This document shows, piece by piece, positions 5,742 through 12,818 of a DNA stretch of 12,874 bases. The stretch is taken from NCBI GenBank assembly GCA_036310845.1, contig JAXJRB010000243.1, positions 1 through 12,874 of the forward strand, in the 5' to 3' direction. A model generated the notes under the pieces. The model made no database searches and was not told the origin of the DNA. It was given only the letters and a program-made list of their open reading frames with translations. Position 1 is the stretch's first letter. Each line of letters opens with the position of its first letter. The position numbers were made by a program, and so were the translations under genes. Source of the DNA: COE1 sp036310845. Its GTDB lineage: Bacteria; Bacillota; Clostridia; Lachnospirales; Lachnospiraceae.

Positions 5742-7010
5742 TTACTCACCCACCTTTATTAATGTCTTGCCGCTATCTAAAATGCCGTTTGGATAGTCAT
5801 TAGAGTCTGTCTCACCGGAAACTACTGCGTTCTTTCCAATCTTAACGTCTGAAGGAATAATTGTTTTCTCACCAATGGTAACTAAGCCATGACTATAAAT
5901 CTCCGGCTTGGTATCATTTTCCTTCTCTTCCATGGTTCCAAGTTCAACATTGTCACCAATCTGAACATATTCATCAATAATTGCTTTTTCAACAACACAA
6001 TTGTTGCCTACCTGGGTCTGATTCATAATTATCGAATTACGTACTACAGTTCCTTCCCCTATTACAACACCACAGCCGATGACAGAATTATACACCTGGC
6101 CATATATCTCTGAGCCTTCGCCGATAATGCTACGCTCTACAACACTGTCTGAAGCAATATACTGAGGTGGCAGAATATCACTCTTTGTGTAAATCTTCCA
6201 ATATTCCTCATATAAATTGAATTCCGGAACAATATCAATAAGCTCCATGTTTGCTTCCCAATATGAGCTAAGTGTTCCTACATCCTTCCAATAGCCATTG
6301 AATTCATAAGTGTACATCGGTGCACCCTTTTCAAAGCAATATGGAATAACATGCTTACCAAAATCCAGTGCCGGCTGATCAGCCTTTGCAATCAATGCTT
6401 CTTTCAATGTCTTCCAATTGAATATATAAATACCCATGGACGCAAGATTGCTTCTTGGATTTTCCGGCTTCTCTTCAAAATCAGTAATTTTTTTCTTATC
6501 GTCTGCAATAACGATACCAAATCTGCTTGCTTCCTCTAATGGAACAGGCATGGAAGCAATCGTAACCTCTGCACCACTTTCCTTATGAAAATCAAGCATT
6601 ACCTCATAATCCATCTTATAAATATGGTCACCTGACAATATCAAAACATAGTCGGGATTATAATTTTCCATGTATTCAAGATTCTGATAAATAGCATTCG
6701 CAGTACCTGTATACCACTCACTATTTCCACTCTTTTCGTATGGAGGCAATACAGTTACTCCACCGATATTTCGGTCTAAATCCCAAGGAATACCGATACC
6801 GATATGTGTGTTCAGCTTTAATGGCTGATACTGAGTAAGTACGCCGACTGTGTCGATGCCGGAGTTAATACAGTTACTTAGTGGAAAATCGATAATACGA
6901 TATTTTCCACCAAAAGAAACTGCCGGCTTTGCCATCTTAGATGTCAGGACACCCAGTCTAGAGCCCTGTCCACCCGCTAAAAGCATGGCGATCATTTCTT
7001 TCTTAATCAT
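5742..7010 (-). CDS. glgC: Glucose-1-phosphate adenylyltransferase GlgC
   Basis: A 422-residue enzyme making ADP-glucose and pyrophosphate from glucose-1-phosphate and ATP, the committed step of bacterial glycogen synthesis, in the cytosol. Seen are the intact nucleotide loop LLAGGQGSRLG (10-20), WYTGTANAIYQN (99-110), SGDHIYKMDY (126-135), FEEKP (178-182, sugar-phosphate region) and a C-terminal beta-helix. I start at ATG 7010, behind AGGGGTGA (the upstream in-frame codons to 7055 lack a site and do not match the family). It leads a glgC-glgD operon with spoVG behind it. The other glycogen genes are not in this window. Confidence 0.95.
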   Translation of the reverse strand: MIKKEMIAMLLAGGQGSRLGVLTSKMAKPAVSFGGKYRIIDFPLSNCINSGIDTVGVLTQYQPLKLNTHIGIGIPWDLDRNIGGVTVLPPYEKSGNSEWYTGTANAIYQNLEYMENYNPDYVLILSGDHIYKMDYEVMLDFHKESGAEVTIASMPVPLEEASRFGIVIADDKKKITDFEEKPENPRSNLASMGIYIFNWKTLKEALIAKADQPALDFGKHVIPYCFEKGAPMYTYEFNGYWKDVGTLSSYWEANMELIDIVPEFNLYEEYWKIYTKSDILPPQYIASDSVVERSIIGEGSEIYGQVYNSVIGCGVVIGEGTVVRNSIIMNQTQVGNNCVVEKAIIDEYVQIGDNVELGTMEEKENDTKPEIYSHGLVTIGEKTIIPSDVKIGKNAVVSGETDSNDYPNGILDSGKTLIKVGE

Positions 7011-7091
7011 TTTGTCACCCCTAATAATGCATAATTCGATAGGTAGTATACGCAATTATGACTTTTGCCATTTTACGTTAGACCTAAGCCG

Positions 7092-7120
7092 ATTATAACA
7101 CACTATTAACATAAAGTGAA
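7092..7120 (-). promoter_or_regulatory. Sigma-A-type promoter for glgC-glgD
   Basis: On the minus strand, TTCACT (7115-7120), a 17-nt spacer and a perfect TATAAT (7092-7097) lie about 85 nt upstream of the glgC start. Confidence 0.6.
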
Positions 7121-7580
7121 TATTTTTACGAATTATTCATTGTATTTTCTTTCAATTAATTTGTATCATTTTTCATTAATTAAAAGTTCGCAACCAAATG
7201 ATTTCTTTAAAGTTTCTCGACACACTTGCAACAATTGTTTTGTTTACAAAATATATATCGGAGTGTTTTCAGTTTTCTTGAGCAGTTTGCAATAATAATA
7301 TTATCTTTATTTATTATGTACATCTTTTTTGTGAATTATTTATTCATTTTGCCCAATTTAATCTCTTTACAATTTATACAACTCTTATAACTAACACCAT
7401 TTTATCCTTAATTTGTTTGCTAATATATCTTAAGTGCTATATGAGCTGTAAATTCTTTTCATATAATATAGATAACAAAAATTTATATGTGGAAAAGTTT
7501 TACGAATAGGTGTACACTGAAAAGAAAATCATGGAAACACTTTGAAATTACTTATTCCAAATTACTATGGAGGTTATTAT
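7121..7580. other. AT-rich divergent intergenic region, glgC / murC
   Basis: No credible gene is seen here on either strand. The stretch is very AT-rich with many A/T runs. It holds small palindromes such as AACAATTGTT (7230-7239) and a TATAAT (7462-7467) that may belong to a murC promoter, but no good -35 lies 16-18 nt before it. TATGGAGGTTATTAT just before 7581 is the murC ribosome-binding site. No structured RNA motif that I recognise is present. The length is large for a simple pair of promoters, so a small RNA or upstream regulatory region remains possible. Confidence 0.5.
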
Positions 7581-8960
7581 ATGTATCAAATTAATTTTAA
7601 TGAACCCATACATGTATATTTTATGGGAATTGGCGGTATCAGCATGAGCGGACTTGCAGAGATTCTTCTCGATGCAGGATTTCCTGTGAGCGGTTCTGAT
7701 GCCAAAAAATCTCCTTTGACAGAACATCTTACAGCAATTGGCGCTCATATTGCTTATGGACAGCGTTCTGAAAACATTACCGATGATATTGATTTAATCG
7801 TTTATACCGCTGCTATTTCAACAGATAATCCTGAATATGTGGAAGCTGTAAGCAAAAATATTCCTATGATGACTCGTGCTGACCTACTTGGACAGATTAT
7901 GAAAAATTATCAAACTCCAATTGCTATTAGTGGTACGCACGGCAAAACCACTACTACCTCTATGGTTTCTGAGGTTCTCCTTGCCGGAGAAACAGATCCT
8001 ACTCTTTCCATTGGTGGAATCTTAAAATCCATTGGTGGAAATATCCGTGTCGGAAAATCACAGTATTTTGTAACAGAAGCTTGTGAATATACCAACTCCT
8101 TTTTAAGCTTCTTCCCTCGTATCAGTATTATATTAAATATAGAAGAAGACCATATGGACTTTTTTAAGGATATTAAAGAAATCCGCAGTTCTTTCCACCG
8201 GTTTGCACAGCTTCTTCCTGATGATGGATACCTAATTGTCAACTCTGGCATCGAACAGATTTCTGAAGTTACCAAAGACTTAACCTGTAAGATAATTACC
8301 TTTGGTACAGACACGACTTCTGATTATAGTTATACGGATACTTCTTTTGATGAAATGGGTAGAGCTTCTTATACTTTATTAAGAAAAGGCGCTCCTTCCG
8401 AAAGAATTGAACTTGGTGTTGTAGGTGAACATAATATTTTAAACTCTTTATCCGTTATTGCTTTAATGGATTTACTTTCTATAGAAGAAAATACTGTTTT
8501 ATCTGCTCTTAAATCTTTTCATGGTACTGAAAGACGTTTTGAATACAAAGGTTCTATTGCAGGAGTAACCGTTTTGGATGATTATGCACATCATCCTACA
8601 GAAATCGAAGCAACCTTAAAAGCTGCTGCCAATTATCCACACAATACCTTATGGTGTGTGTTCCAGCCACACACATATACTCGCACCCATGCCTTTTTAA
8701 AGGATTTTGCACAAGTTCTTACGCTTGCTGATAAAATCATCCTGACAGATATTTATGCTGCAAGAGAAAAAAACACAATTGGTATTACCTCTCTTGATCT
8801 CCAAAAAGAGATTGAAAAACTGGGGAAAGAATGCTTGTATTTCCCATCTTTTGATGAAATTGAAAATTTTTTATTAGAAAATTGTATCAACGGTGATTTG
8901 TTGATAACTATGGGAGCCGGAGATGTTGTAAAAATCGGCGAAAATCTTCTAGGAAATTAA
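7581..8960 (+). CDS. murC: UDP-N-acetylmuramate--L-alanine ligase MurC
   Basis: A 459-residue cytosolic ligase that joins L-Ala to UDP-MurNAc using ATP, the first peptide-adding step of peptidoglycan precursor synthesis. Seen are the N-terminal FMGIGGISMSGLAEIL (14-29), the ATP loop GTHGKTTTT (118-126), EACEY (167-171) and NIEEDHMDF (187-195), and the C-terminal DDYAHHPTE (333-341) and MGAGDV (444-449), all diagnostic for MurC. The start is ATG 7581, with GGAGG 7 nt upstream; an earlier in-frame ATG at 7542 lacks a site and does not fit the family. It is divergent from glgC. Its stop codon abuts the first DnaA box; I see no strong terminator directly behind it. Confidence 0.97.
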   Translation: MYQINFNEPIHVYFMGIGGISMSGLAEILLDAGFPVSGSDAKKSPLTEHLTAIGAHIAYGQRSENITDDIDLIVYTAAISTDNPEYVEAVSKNIPMMTRADLLGQIMKNYQTPIAISGTHGKTTTTSMVSEVLLAGETDPTLSIGGILKSIGGNIRVGKSQYFVTEACEYTNSFLSFFPRISIILNIEEDHMDFFKDIKEIRSSFHRFAQLLPDDGYLIVNSGIEQISEVTKDLTCKIITFGTDTTSDYSYTDTSFDEMGRASYTLLRKGAPSERIELGVVGEHNILNSLSVIALMDLLSIEENTVLSALKSFHGTERRFEYKGSIAGVTVLDDYAHHPTEIEATLKAAANYPHNTLWCVFQPHTYTRTHAFLKDFAQVLTLADKIILTDIYAAREKNTIGITSLDLQKEIEKLGKECLYFPSFDEIENFLLENCINGDLLITMGAGDVVKIGENLLGN

Positions 8961-8978
8961 TTATCCACATTATCCACA
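8961..8978 (+). promoter_or_regulatory. Two perfect DnaA boxes, head to tail
   Basis: TTATCCACA occurs twice without a gap (8961-8969 and 8970-8978), starting on the base after the murC stop codon. This is the consensus 9-bp DnaA box. Confidence 0.85.
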
Positions 8979-9008
8979 TTTTTTGGATGCTGAAACGCAG
9001 AAAAAGGA

Positions 9009-9057
9009 TGTGGATATTTTTATGCGAAATCCACAATTACTATTTTTCTTATTCACA
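9009..9057. promoter_or_regulatory. Scattered DnaA-box-like sites
   Basis: TGTGGATAT (9009-9017) is a one-mismatch box on the minus strand. AAATCCACA (9027-9035) has two mismatches. TTATTCACA (9049-9057) fits the relaxed TTATNCACA consensus. They lie between the upstream pair and the downstream triplet of boxes. Confidence 0.55.
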
Positions 9058-9105
9058 TGTCCCAAACACTGTCTTTACAAGACTAGCTTATTGTTTTGCT
9101 TTTCT

Positions 9106-9132
9106 TTATCCACATTATCCACGGTATCCACA
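9106..9132 (+). promoter_or_regulatory. Three DnaA boxes, head to tail
   Basis: TTATCCACA (9106-9114), TTATCCACG (9115-9123) and GTATCCACA (9124-9132) follow one another with no gap, giving a strict 9-bp period. The first is perfect and the others have one mismatch each. A weaker GTATTCACA follows at 9148-9156. Tandem abutting boxes favour cooperative DnaA filament binding. Confidence 0.8.
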
Positions 9133-9150
9133 AACTCCCCAAACCCAGTA

Positions 9151-9183
9151 TTCACAAGGGTTTGCGCCTTCACAAGGGCTTGC
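9151..9183 (+). repeat. Direct repeat TTCACAAGGGYTTGC
   Basis: A 15-bp sequence is repeated with one difference at 9151-9165 and 9169-9183, with an 18-bp period. The first copy overlaps the last DnaA-like box, the second reaches the putative -35. This may be an operator for a dimer binding two turns apart, or an extension of the DnaA array. Confidence 0.6.
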
Positions 9184-9207
9184 TTTTTTTAATAGTTGTG
9201 TTACAAT
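9180..9207 (+). promoter_or_regulatory. Candidate promoter of the helicase-loader operon
   Basis: TTGCTT (9180-9185), a 16-nt spacer and TACAAT (9202-9207) lie about 75 nt upstream of the co-loader gene start and directly downstream of the DnaA-box cluster. The -10 is good, the -35 weak, which fits a regulated promoter. Confidence 0.45.
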
Positions 9208-9281
9208 ACACTTACTTTGGGTCAGCGGTCATTCTTTCATAGGCTACTATGCTGACAAACAATACTACCAGGACAGGTGAA

Positions 9282-10409
9282 ATGATGAATAGAATTAACA
9301 TTTATCGCAATACACACAAAGAGCAGACCTCTGTTTCTAATTATTTTATTGATGAGTTCATGGCCGATGCAAACGATGCACAGCTAAAAATATATCTTTT
9401 TTTAATCCGTATGATGAGTGCCAACTTACCAACGAGTGTCACTGACATTGCGGATAAATTCAATTACACAGAGAAAGATGTGCTTCGCGCGCTCATGTAT
9501 TGGGAATCAAGACAGCTACTTGCTTTAGAGTACGATGCTGCTCATAATCTGTCTGGTATACAAGTCCTTTCCCTGGACAACCCTTATGAATTCCAGCAGA
9601 CAGCACCACGTATTACGCCAGTACTGTCCTTTATTCGACCTGCATCCATGCAGACAGGATTTCGCACTCTAACAACTAACACGAGCGCTGCTCCCATCAG
9701 CGCCCCTGTTCAGCCAAAGGTGCAGGACGAGATTCAAAAGCCAGAATACACCATGGACGACCTAAAGAATTTTAAAAACAATGAAGAAGTACAACAGCTT
9801 CTTTTTGTAACAGAACAATATATCGGAAAACAGTTAACAAGAGCCGATATGGAAACCATATTCTTTCTTTACGACAGACTTGGATTCTCTGCTGACTTGA
9901 TTGATTATCTCGTGCAGCACTGCGTAGAGCGTGGTAAAAAAGACTTCCGTTATATGGAAAAGGTTGCTCTTGCATGGGCCGATCAGGGTATTACAACCCC
10001 AAAACAGGCTCAATTAGCAAACAAGTCCTATGACAAAAATGTCTATACAATCATGAAATCACTTGGCAAAAATTCCAACCCTGCTCCCAAGGAAATGGAA
10101 TACATCAACAAGTGGACAAAAGACTATGGTTTTATGCTGGATATCATACAAGAAGCTTGTGACAAGACTGTCATGACTACAGATTCCCATCGTTTTGCTT
10201 ATGCCGATGGTATTTTAAGTAAATGGTATCAGGCCGGAGTACGTAAAAAAGAAGACATTGCTCATGCAGATGTTGCCTTCCAGCGCAGTAATCCCCCAAA
10301 AACTACTGCACAACAGCGTACTACTTCTGCCGGTGCAAACAAGTTCAATCGTTTTGCACAAAATACATACGATTTTGAACAGCTTGAGCAGAACATCTTA
10401 AGCAATTAA
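9282..10409 (+). CDS. DnaD-domain helicase co-loader, DnaB(Bsu)-like
   Basis: A 375-residue protein with three DnaD/DnaB homology domains. Residues about 18-97 form the winged-helix N-terminal domain (DDBH1: FIDEFMADANDAQLKIYLFL then DIADKFNYTEKDVLRAL). After a Pro/Thr/Gln-rich linker (105-160), two C-terminal DDBH2 domains follow, marked by YMEKVALAWADQGI (224-237) and YADGILSKWYQAGV (307-320). One DDBH1 plus two DDBH2 is the layout of Bacillus subtilis DnaB, the membrane-linked initiation protein that helps load the replicative helicase; B. subtilis DnaD has only one DDBH2. A Gln/Asn-rich tail with KFNRFAQN closes it. The gene next door encodes a DnaI/DnaC-type loader, its expected partner. 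ATG 9282 has AGGA 8 nt upstream; ATG 9285 is an equal alternative. Confidence 0.88.
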   Translation: MMNRINIYRNTHKEQTSVSNYFIDEFMADANDAQLKIYLFLIRMMSANLPTSVTDIADKFNYTEKDVLRALMYWESRQLLALEYDAAHNLSGIQVLSLDNPYEFQQTAPRITPVLSFIRPASMQTGFRTLTTNTSAAPISAPVQPKVQDEIQKPEYTMDDLKNFKNNEEVQQLLFVTEQYIGKQLTRADMETIFFLYDRLGFSADLIDYLVQHCVERGKKDFRYMEKVALAWADQGITTPKQAQLANKSYDKNVYTIMKSLGKNSNPAPKEMEYINKWTKDYGFMLDIIQEACDKTVMTTDSHRFAYADGILSKWYQAGVRKKEDIAHADVAFQRSNPPKTTAQQRTTSAGANKFNRFAQNTYDFEQLEQNILSN

Positions 10410-10446
10410 TTTGTAGAATGCATAAACGCCAGTTTTTTTGCAATTA

Positions 10447-10474
10447 GCAAATTTGTGCTTACGCCCAAATTTGC
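10447..10474 (+). other. Perfect 9-bp hairpin between co-loader and loader genes
   Basis: GCAAATTTG (10447-10455) and CAAATTTGC (10466-10474) can form a 9-bp stem with a 10-nt loop in the 90-nt gap between the two genes. No T-run follows, so it is not a terminator. It could set mRNA stability or processing, or be a protein site. The loader ribosome-binding site lies about 15 nt downstream. Confidence 0.6.
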
Positions 10475-10499
10475 AAGCTACTAAGAACGGGAGATTATC

Positions 10500-11471
10500 A
10501 TGTCACTTACAAACAGTCAATACAATGCTATTATCCGCTCTTATGAAGAGAAGCAAAGAAAAGCAAGATATTTACAAGAAGAACATACACAGCAAGTGTA
10601 TGCTACTATACCGGAATATGAAGAGTTGGACAGACAAGTGTCTTCCATTTCTATTGCACAGGGGCGTAAACTCCTTAGCGGCGACAGTAACGCTCTTACC
10701 GAATTGAAGGAACAATTAAAGATTCTATCCCAGAAGAAGGCTTTGTTGTTAAAAGAGCACGGATTTTCTTCTGATTATCTGTCCCCTGTATACGAATGTC
10801 CTCATTGTCAGGATACCGGATACATAGATAATAAGAAATGCTCCTGTTTCCGCAGTGCAGAAATCGAGCTGATTTACGAGCAGTCTCACATTAAAAATCT
10901 CTTAAAAACGGATAATTTTAATAGTTTATCCTATGATTTTTATGAGGGCGAAGATCTCGAAAGATTCCAAAAAGCAGTCATTGAATGCCAAAAATTCATA
11001 AAAAATTTTCAATCAGACTACCACAATTTATTTTTTTATGGTACAGTAGGTACTGGTAAATCATTTTTGTCCTCTTGCATTGCCAAGGAACTCATTGACA
11101 AAGGACAGCTTGTAATCTATTTTAGTGCAACTCAGTTATTTGACGCATTATCCAAAAGCACCTTTGACAAAGAAAGTAAAGAGGCTGCATCGGGGATTTA
11201 CGAGGACATATATGAATGTGATTTACTAATTATAGATGACTTGGGAACTGAACTTACTAATGCGTTCGTTTCATCCCAACTTTTCTCCTGTCTGAATAAC
11301 AGGCATCTTCGTAAGAAATCTACGATTATTACGACCAATCTGTCACTGGAGGAATTGAGGGATCGTTACTCTGACAGAATCTTTTCCCGCATAACAAGTA
11401 ATTATGGGATGTGCAAGCTAACCGGACGAGATATCCGGGTAACCAAAAAATTATTGTTGAACAGAAAGTGA
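10500..11471 (+). CDS. DnaI/DnaC-like AAA+ replicative helicase loader
   Basis: A 323-residue ATPase that would deliver the replicative helicase onto origin DNA. The coiled, charged N-terminal region (about 1-90) is followed by a zinc-binding motif C100-P-H-C103...C114-S-C116, as in B. subtilis DnaI. The AAA+ core has Walker A GTVGTGKS (181-188), Walker B LLIIDD (242-247), sensor TTN (278-280) and an Arg-finger region SDRIFSRI (291-298). GGGAG lies 7 nt before the ATG. It follows the DnaD-domain gene by 90 nt and precedes prs by 11 nt, so the three are probably one operon. The name dnaC or dnaI depends on convention, so no symbol is given. Confidence 0.92.
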   Translation: MSLTNSQYNAIIRSYEEKQRKARYLQEEHTQQVYATIPEYEELDRQVSSISIAQGRKLLSGDSNALTELKEQLKILSQKKALLLKEHGFSSDYLSPVYECPHCQDTGYIDNKKCSCFRSAEIELIYEQSHIKNLLKTDNFNSLSYDFYEGEDLERFQKAVIECQKFIKNFQSDYHNLFFYGTVGTGKSFLSSCIAKELIDKGQLVIYFSATQLFDALSKSTFDKESKEAASGIYEDIYECDLLIIDDLGTELTNAFVSSQLFSCLNNRHLRKKSTIITTNLSLEELRDRYSDRIFSRITSNYGMCKLTGRDIRVTKKLLLNRK

Positions 11472-11482
11472 GGAGTTTCGCA

Positions 11483-12679
11483 ATGCCAGTTCGCGAAGAA
11501 AAAAGAAATCTGAATTCGATACCTGTAGGTTCTCTTGGTATCATTCCTTTAGAGGGATGTAAGTCTCTCGGCCAGAAAGTTGATGAGTACCTTGTTAAAT
11601 GGAGAACAGAACGTGAAAGTGAACACAAGAACAGTCTTGCATTTGCAGGTTACCAGCGTGATTCTTATATGTTAAAGACCAAGGTTCCACGTTTTGGTAC
11701 CGGTGAAGCTAAGGGAATGATTTTAGAATCCGTTCGAGGTGATGACTTATATATTCTCGTAGACGTTGCTAACTATAGCTTAACTTATTCTTTATGTGGT
11801 TATGAGAATCACATGTCTCCTGATGACCATTATCAGGATTTAAAGAGAATTATTGCCGCAGTAGGTGGTAAAGCTAGAAGAATTACCGTTATTATGCCTT
11901 TCCTTTATGAAAGTCGTCAGCATAAGAGAACTTCCCGTGAGTCTCTCGACTGTGCTATTGCTTTACAGGAAATGGTAAAGATGGGTGTTGATAATATTAT
12001 TACTTTTGATGCCCATGATCCTCGTGTACAGAACGCTATTCCTTTAAATGGTTTTGAAACTGTACAACCAACTTATCAGTTTATCAAGGGACTTTTGAAT
12101 AACGTTCCTGACTTAACAATTGATTCTGACCATATGATGATCATCAGCCCTGATGAAGGTGGTATGGGAAGAGCAATCTACATGGCAAACGTTATGGGAC
12201 TTGATATGGGTATGTTCTACAAGAGACGTGATTATACACAGGTTGTAGATGGACGTAACCCTATCGTAGCTCACGAATTCCTAGGAAGTGATGTAGAAGG
12301 CAAGGACGTTTTAATTATTGATGATATGATTTCATCTGGCGAAAGTGTTCTTGAAGTAGCTCAGGAATTAAAGTCTAGAAAGGCTAATAGAATCTTTGTT
12401 GCTACTACATTTGGTTTATTCACAAGTGGTCTTGAGAAATTTGATGAAGCTTATGAAAAGGGCTTAATCTACAGAATTCTTACTACAAACTTAATTTATC
12501 AAACACCAGAGCTTCTTGAAAAGCCATACTATATCAACTGTGACATGAGTAAGTATATTGCTTACATCATCGATACTTTAAATCATGATTCTTCTATTAG
12601 CGATTTATTAAATCCTAACGACAGAATCAATACTATTATCGAAAAGTATAAGAATAAGCAGTTAGATTGCCAGAAATAG
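11483..12679 (+). CDS. prs: Ribose-phosphate pyrophosphokinase, long divergent form
   Basis: A 398-residue enzyme making PRPP from ribose-5-phosphate and ATP, the precursor for purines, pyrimidines, His, Trp and NAD. Seen are the PRPP-binding signature VLIIDDMISSGES (276-288), the catalytic-loop YKRRDYTQ (246-253), the ATP-side MPFLYESRQHKR (138-149) and FDAHDP (175-180). Typical Prs is about 315 residues; this one has about 60 extra N-terminal residues and a C-terminal extension, and its motifs differ from the classical ARQDRK and DLHA forms, a long type I recall from Lachnospiraceae. ATG 11483 has GAGGAG 8 nt upstream, overlapping the loader stop region; an earlier in-frame ATG at 11411 lies inside the loader gene. 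Allosteric ADP/Pi control may therefore differ from the classical enzyme. Confidence 0.93.
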   Translation: MPVREEKRNLNSIPVGSLGIIPLEGCKSLGQKVDEYLVKWRTERESEHKNSLAFAGYQRDSYMLKTKVPRFGTGEAKGMILESVRGDDLYILVDVANYSLTYSLCGYENHMSPDDHYQDLKRIIAAVGGKARRITVIMPFLYESRQHKRTSRESLDCAIALQEMVKMGVDNIITFDAHDPRVQNAIPLNGFETVQPTYQFIKGLLNNVPDLTIDSDHMMIISPDEGGMGRAIYMANVMGLDMGMFYKRRDYTQVVDGRNPIVAHEFLGSDVEGKDVLIIDDMISSGESVLEVAQELKSRKANRIFVATTFGLFTSGLEKFDEAYEKGLIYRILTTNLIYQTPELLEKPYYINCDMSKYIAYIIDTLNHDSSISDLLNPNDRINTIIEKYKNKQLDCQK

Positions 12680-12687
12680 TATAATAA

Positions 12688-12701
12688 CATGCAAATGCAT
12701 G
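12688..12701. repeat. Short palindrome CATGCA-AA-TGCATG
   Basis: A 14-bp perfect dyad lies between the prs stop and the terminator. It could extend the 3' stem-loop structure of the transcript or be a chance palindrome. Confidence 0.35.
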
Positions 12702-12708
12702 ATGAAAT

Positions 12709-12742
12709 AAAAAGGAATCCAAAATTGGATTCCTTTTTATTT
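12709..12742 (+). terminator. Strong bidirectional terminator after prs
   Basis: AAAAAGGAATCCAA (12709-12722) and TTGGATTCCTTTTT (12725-12738) form a near-continuous dyad with a GGAATCC core. A T-run follows on the plus strand, continuing TATTTT, and a second T-run lies on the minus strand. It ends the loader-prs operon and could also serve a convergent minus-strand gene at the right edge. Confidence 0.9.
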
Positions 12743-12818
12743 TCTACTACTCTTCTAAATTCAGGTTTAGTGGACTGTGGGGAGTCAGAGTGTTGCTCTC
12801 AATTCTGGGACACAAAGC

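Noticed and set aside
9160..9190. murC terminator at the T-run near 9184
   Set aside because: Only a 4-bp stem (CCTT/AAGG) can be drawn before the T-run; too weak to call.
8961..9280. Chromosomal or plasmid origin of replication (oriC) at the DnaA-box cluster
   Set aside because: No dnaA, dnaN, rpmH or plasmid rep gene is in the window and no clear unwinding element with 13-mer repeats or DnaA-trio pattern was seen. The regulatory reading is simpler, though origin activity was not excluded.
8983..9280. Two overlapping plus-strand reading frames (69 and 97 codons) in the murC / co-loader gap
   Set aside because: They run through the DnaA boxes and direct repeats, have no ribosome-binding site, and their sequence is low-complexity translation of these repeats.
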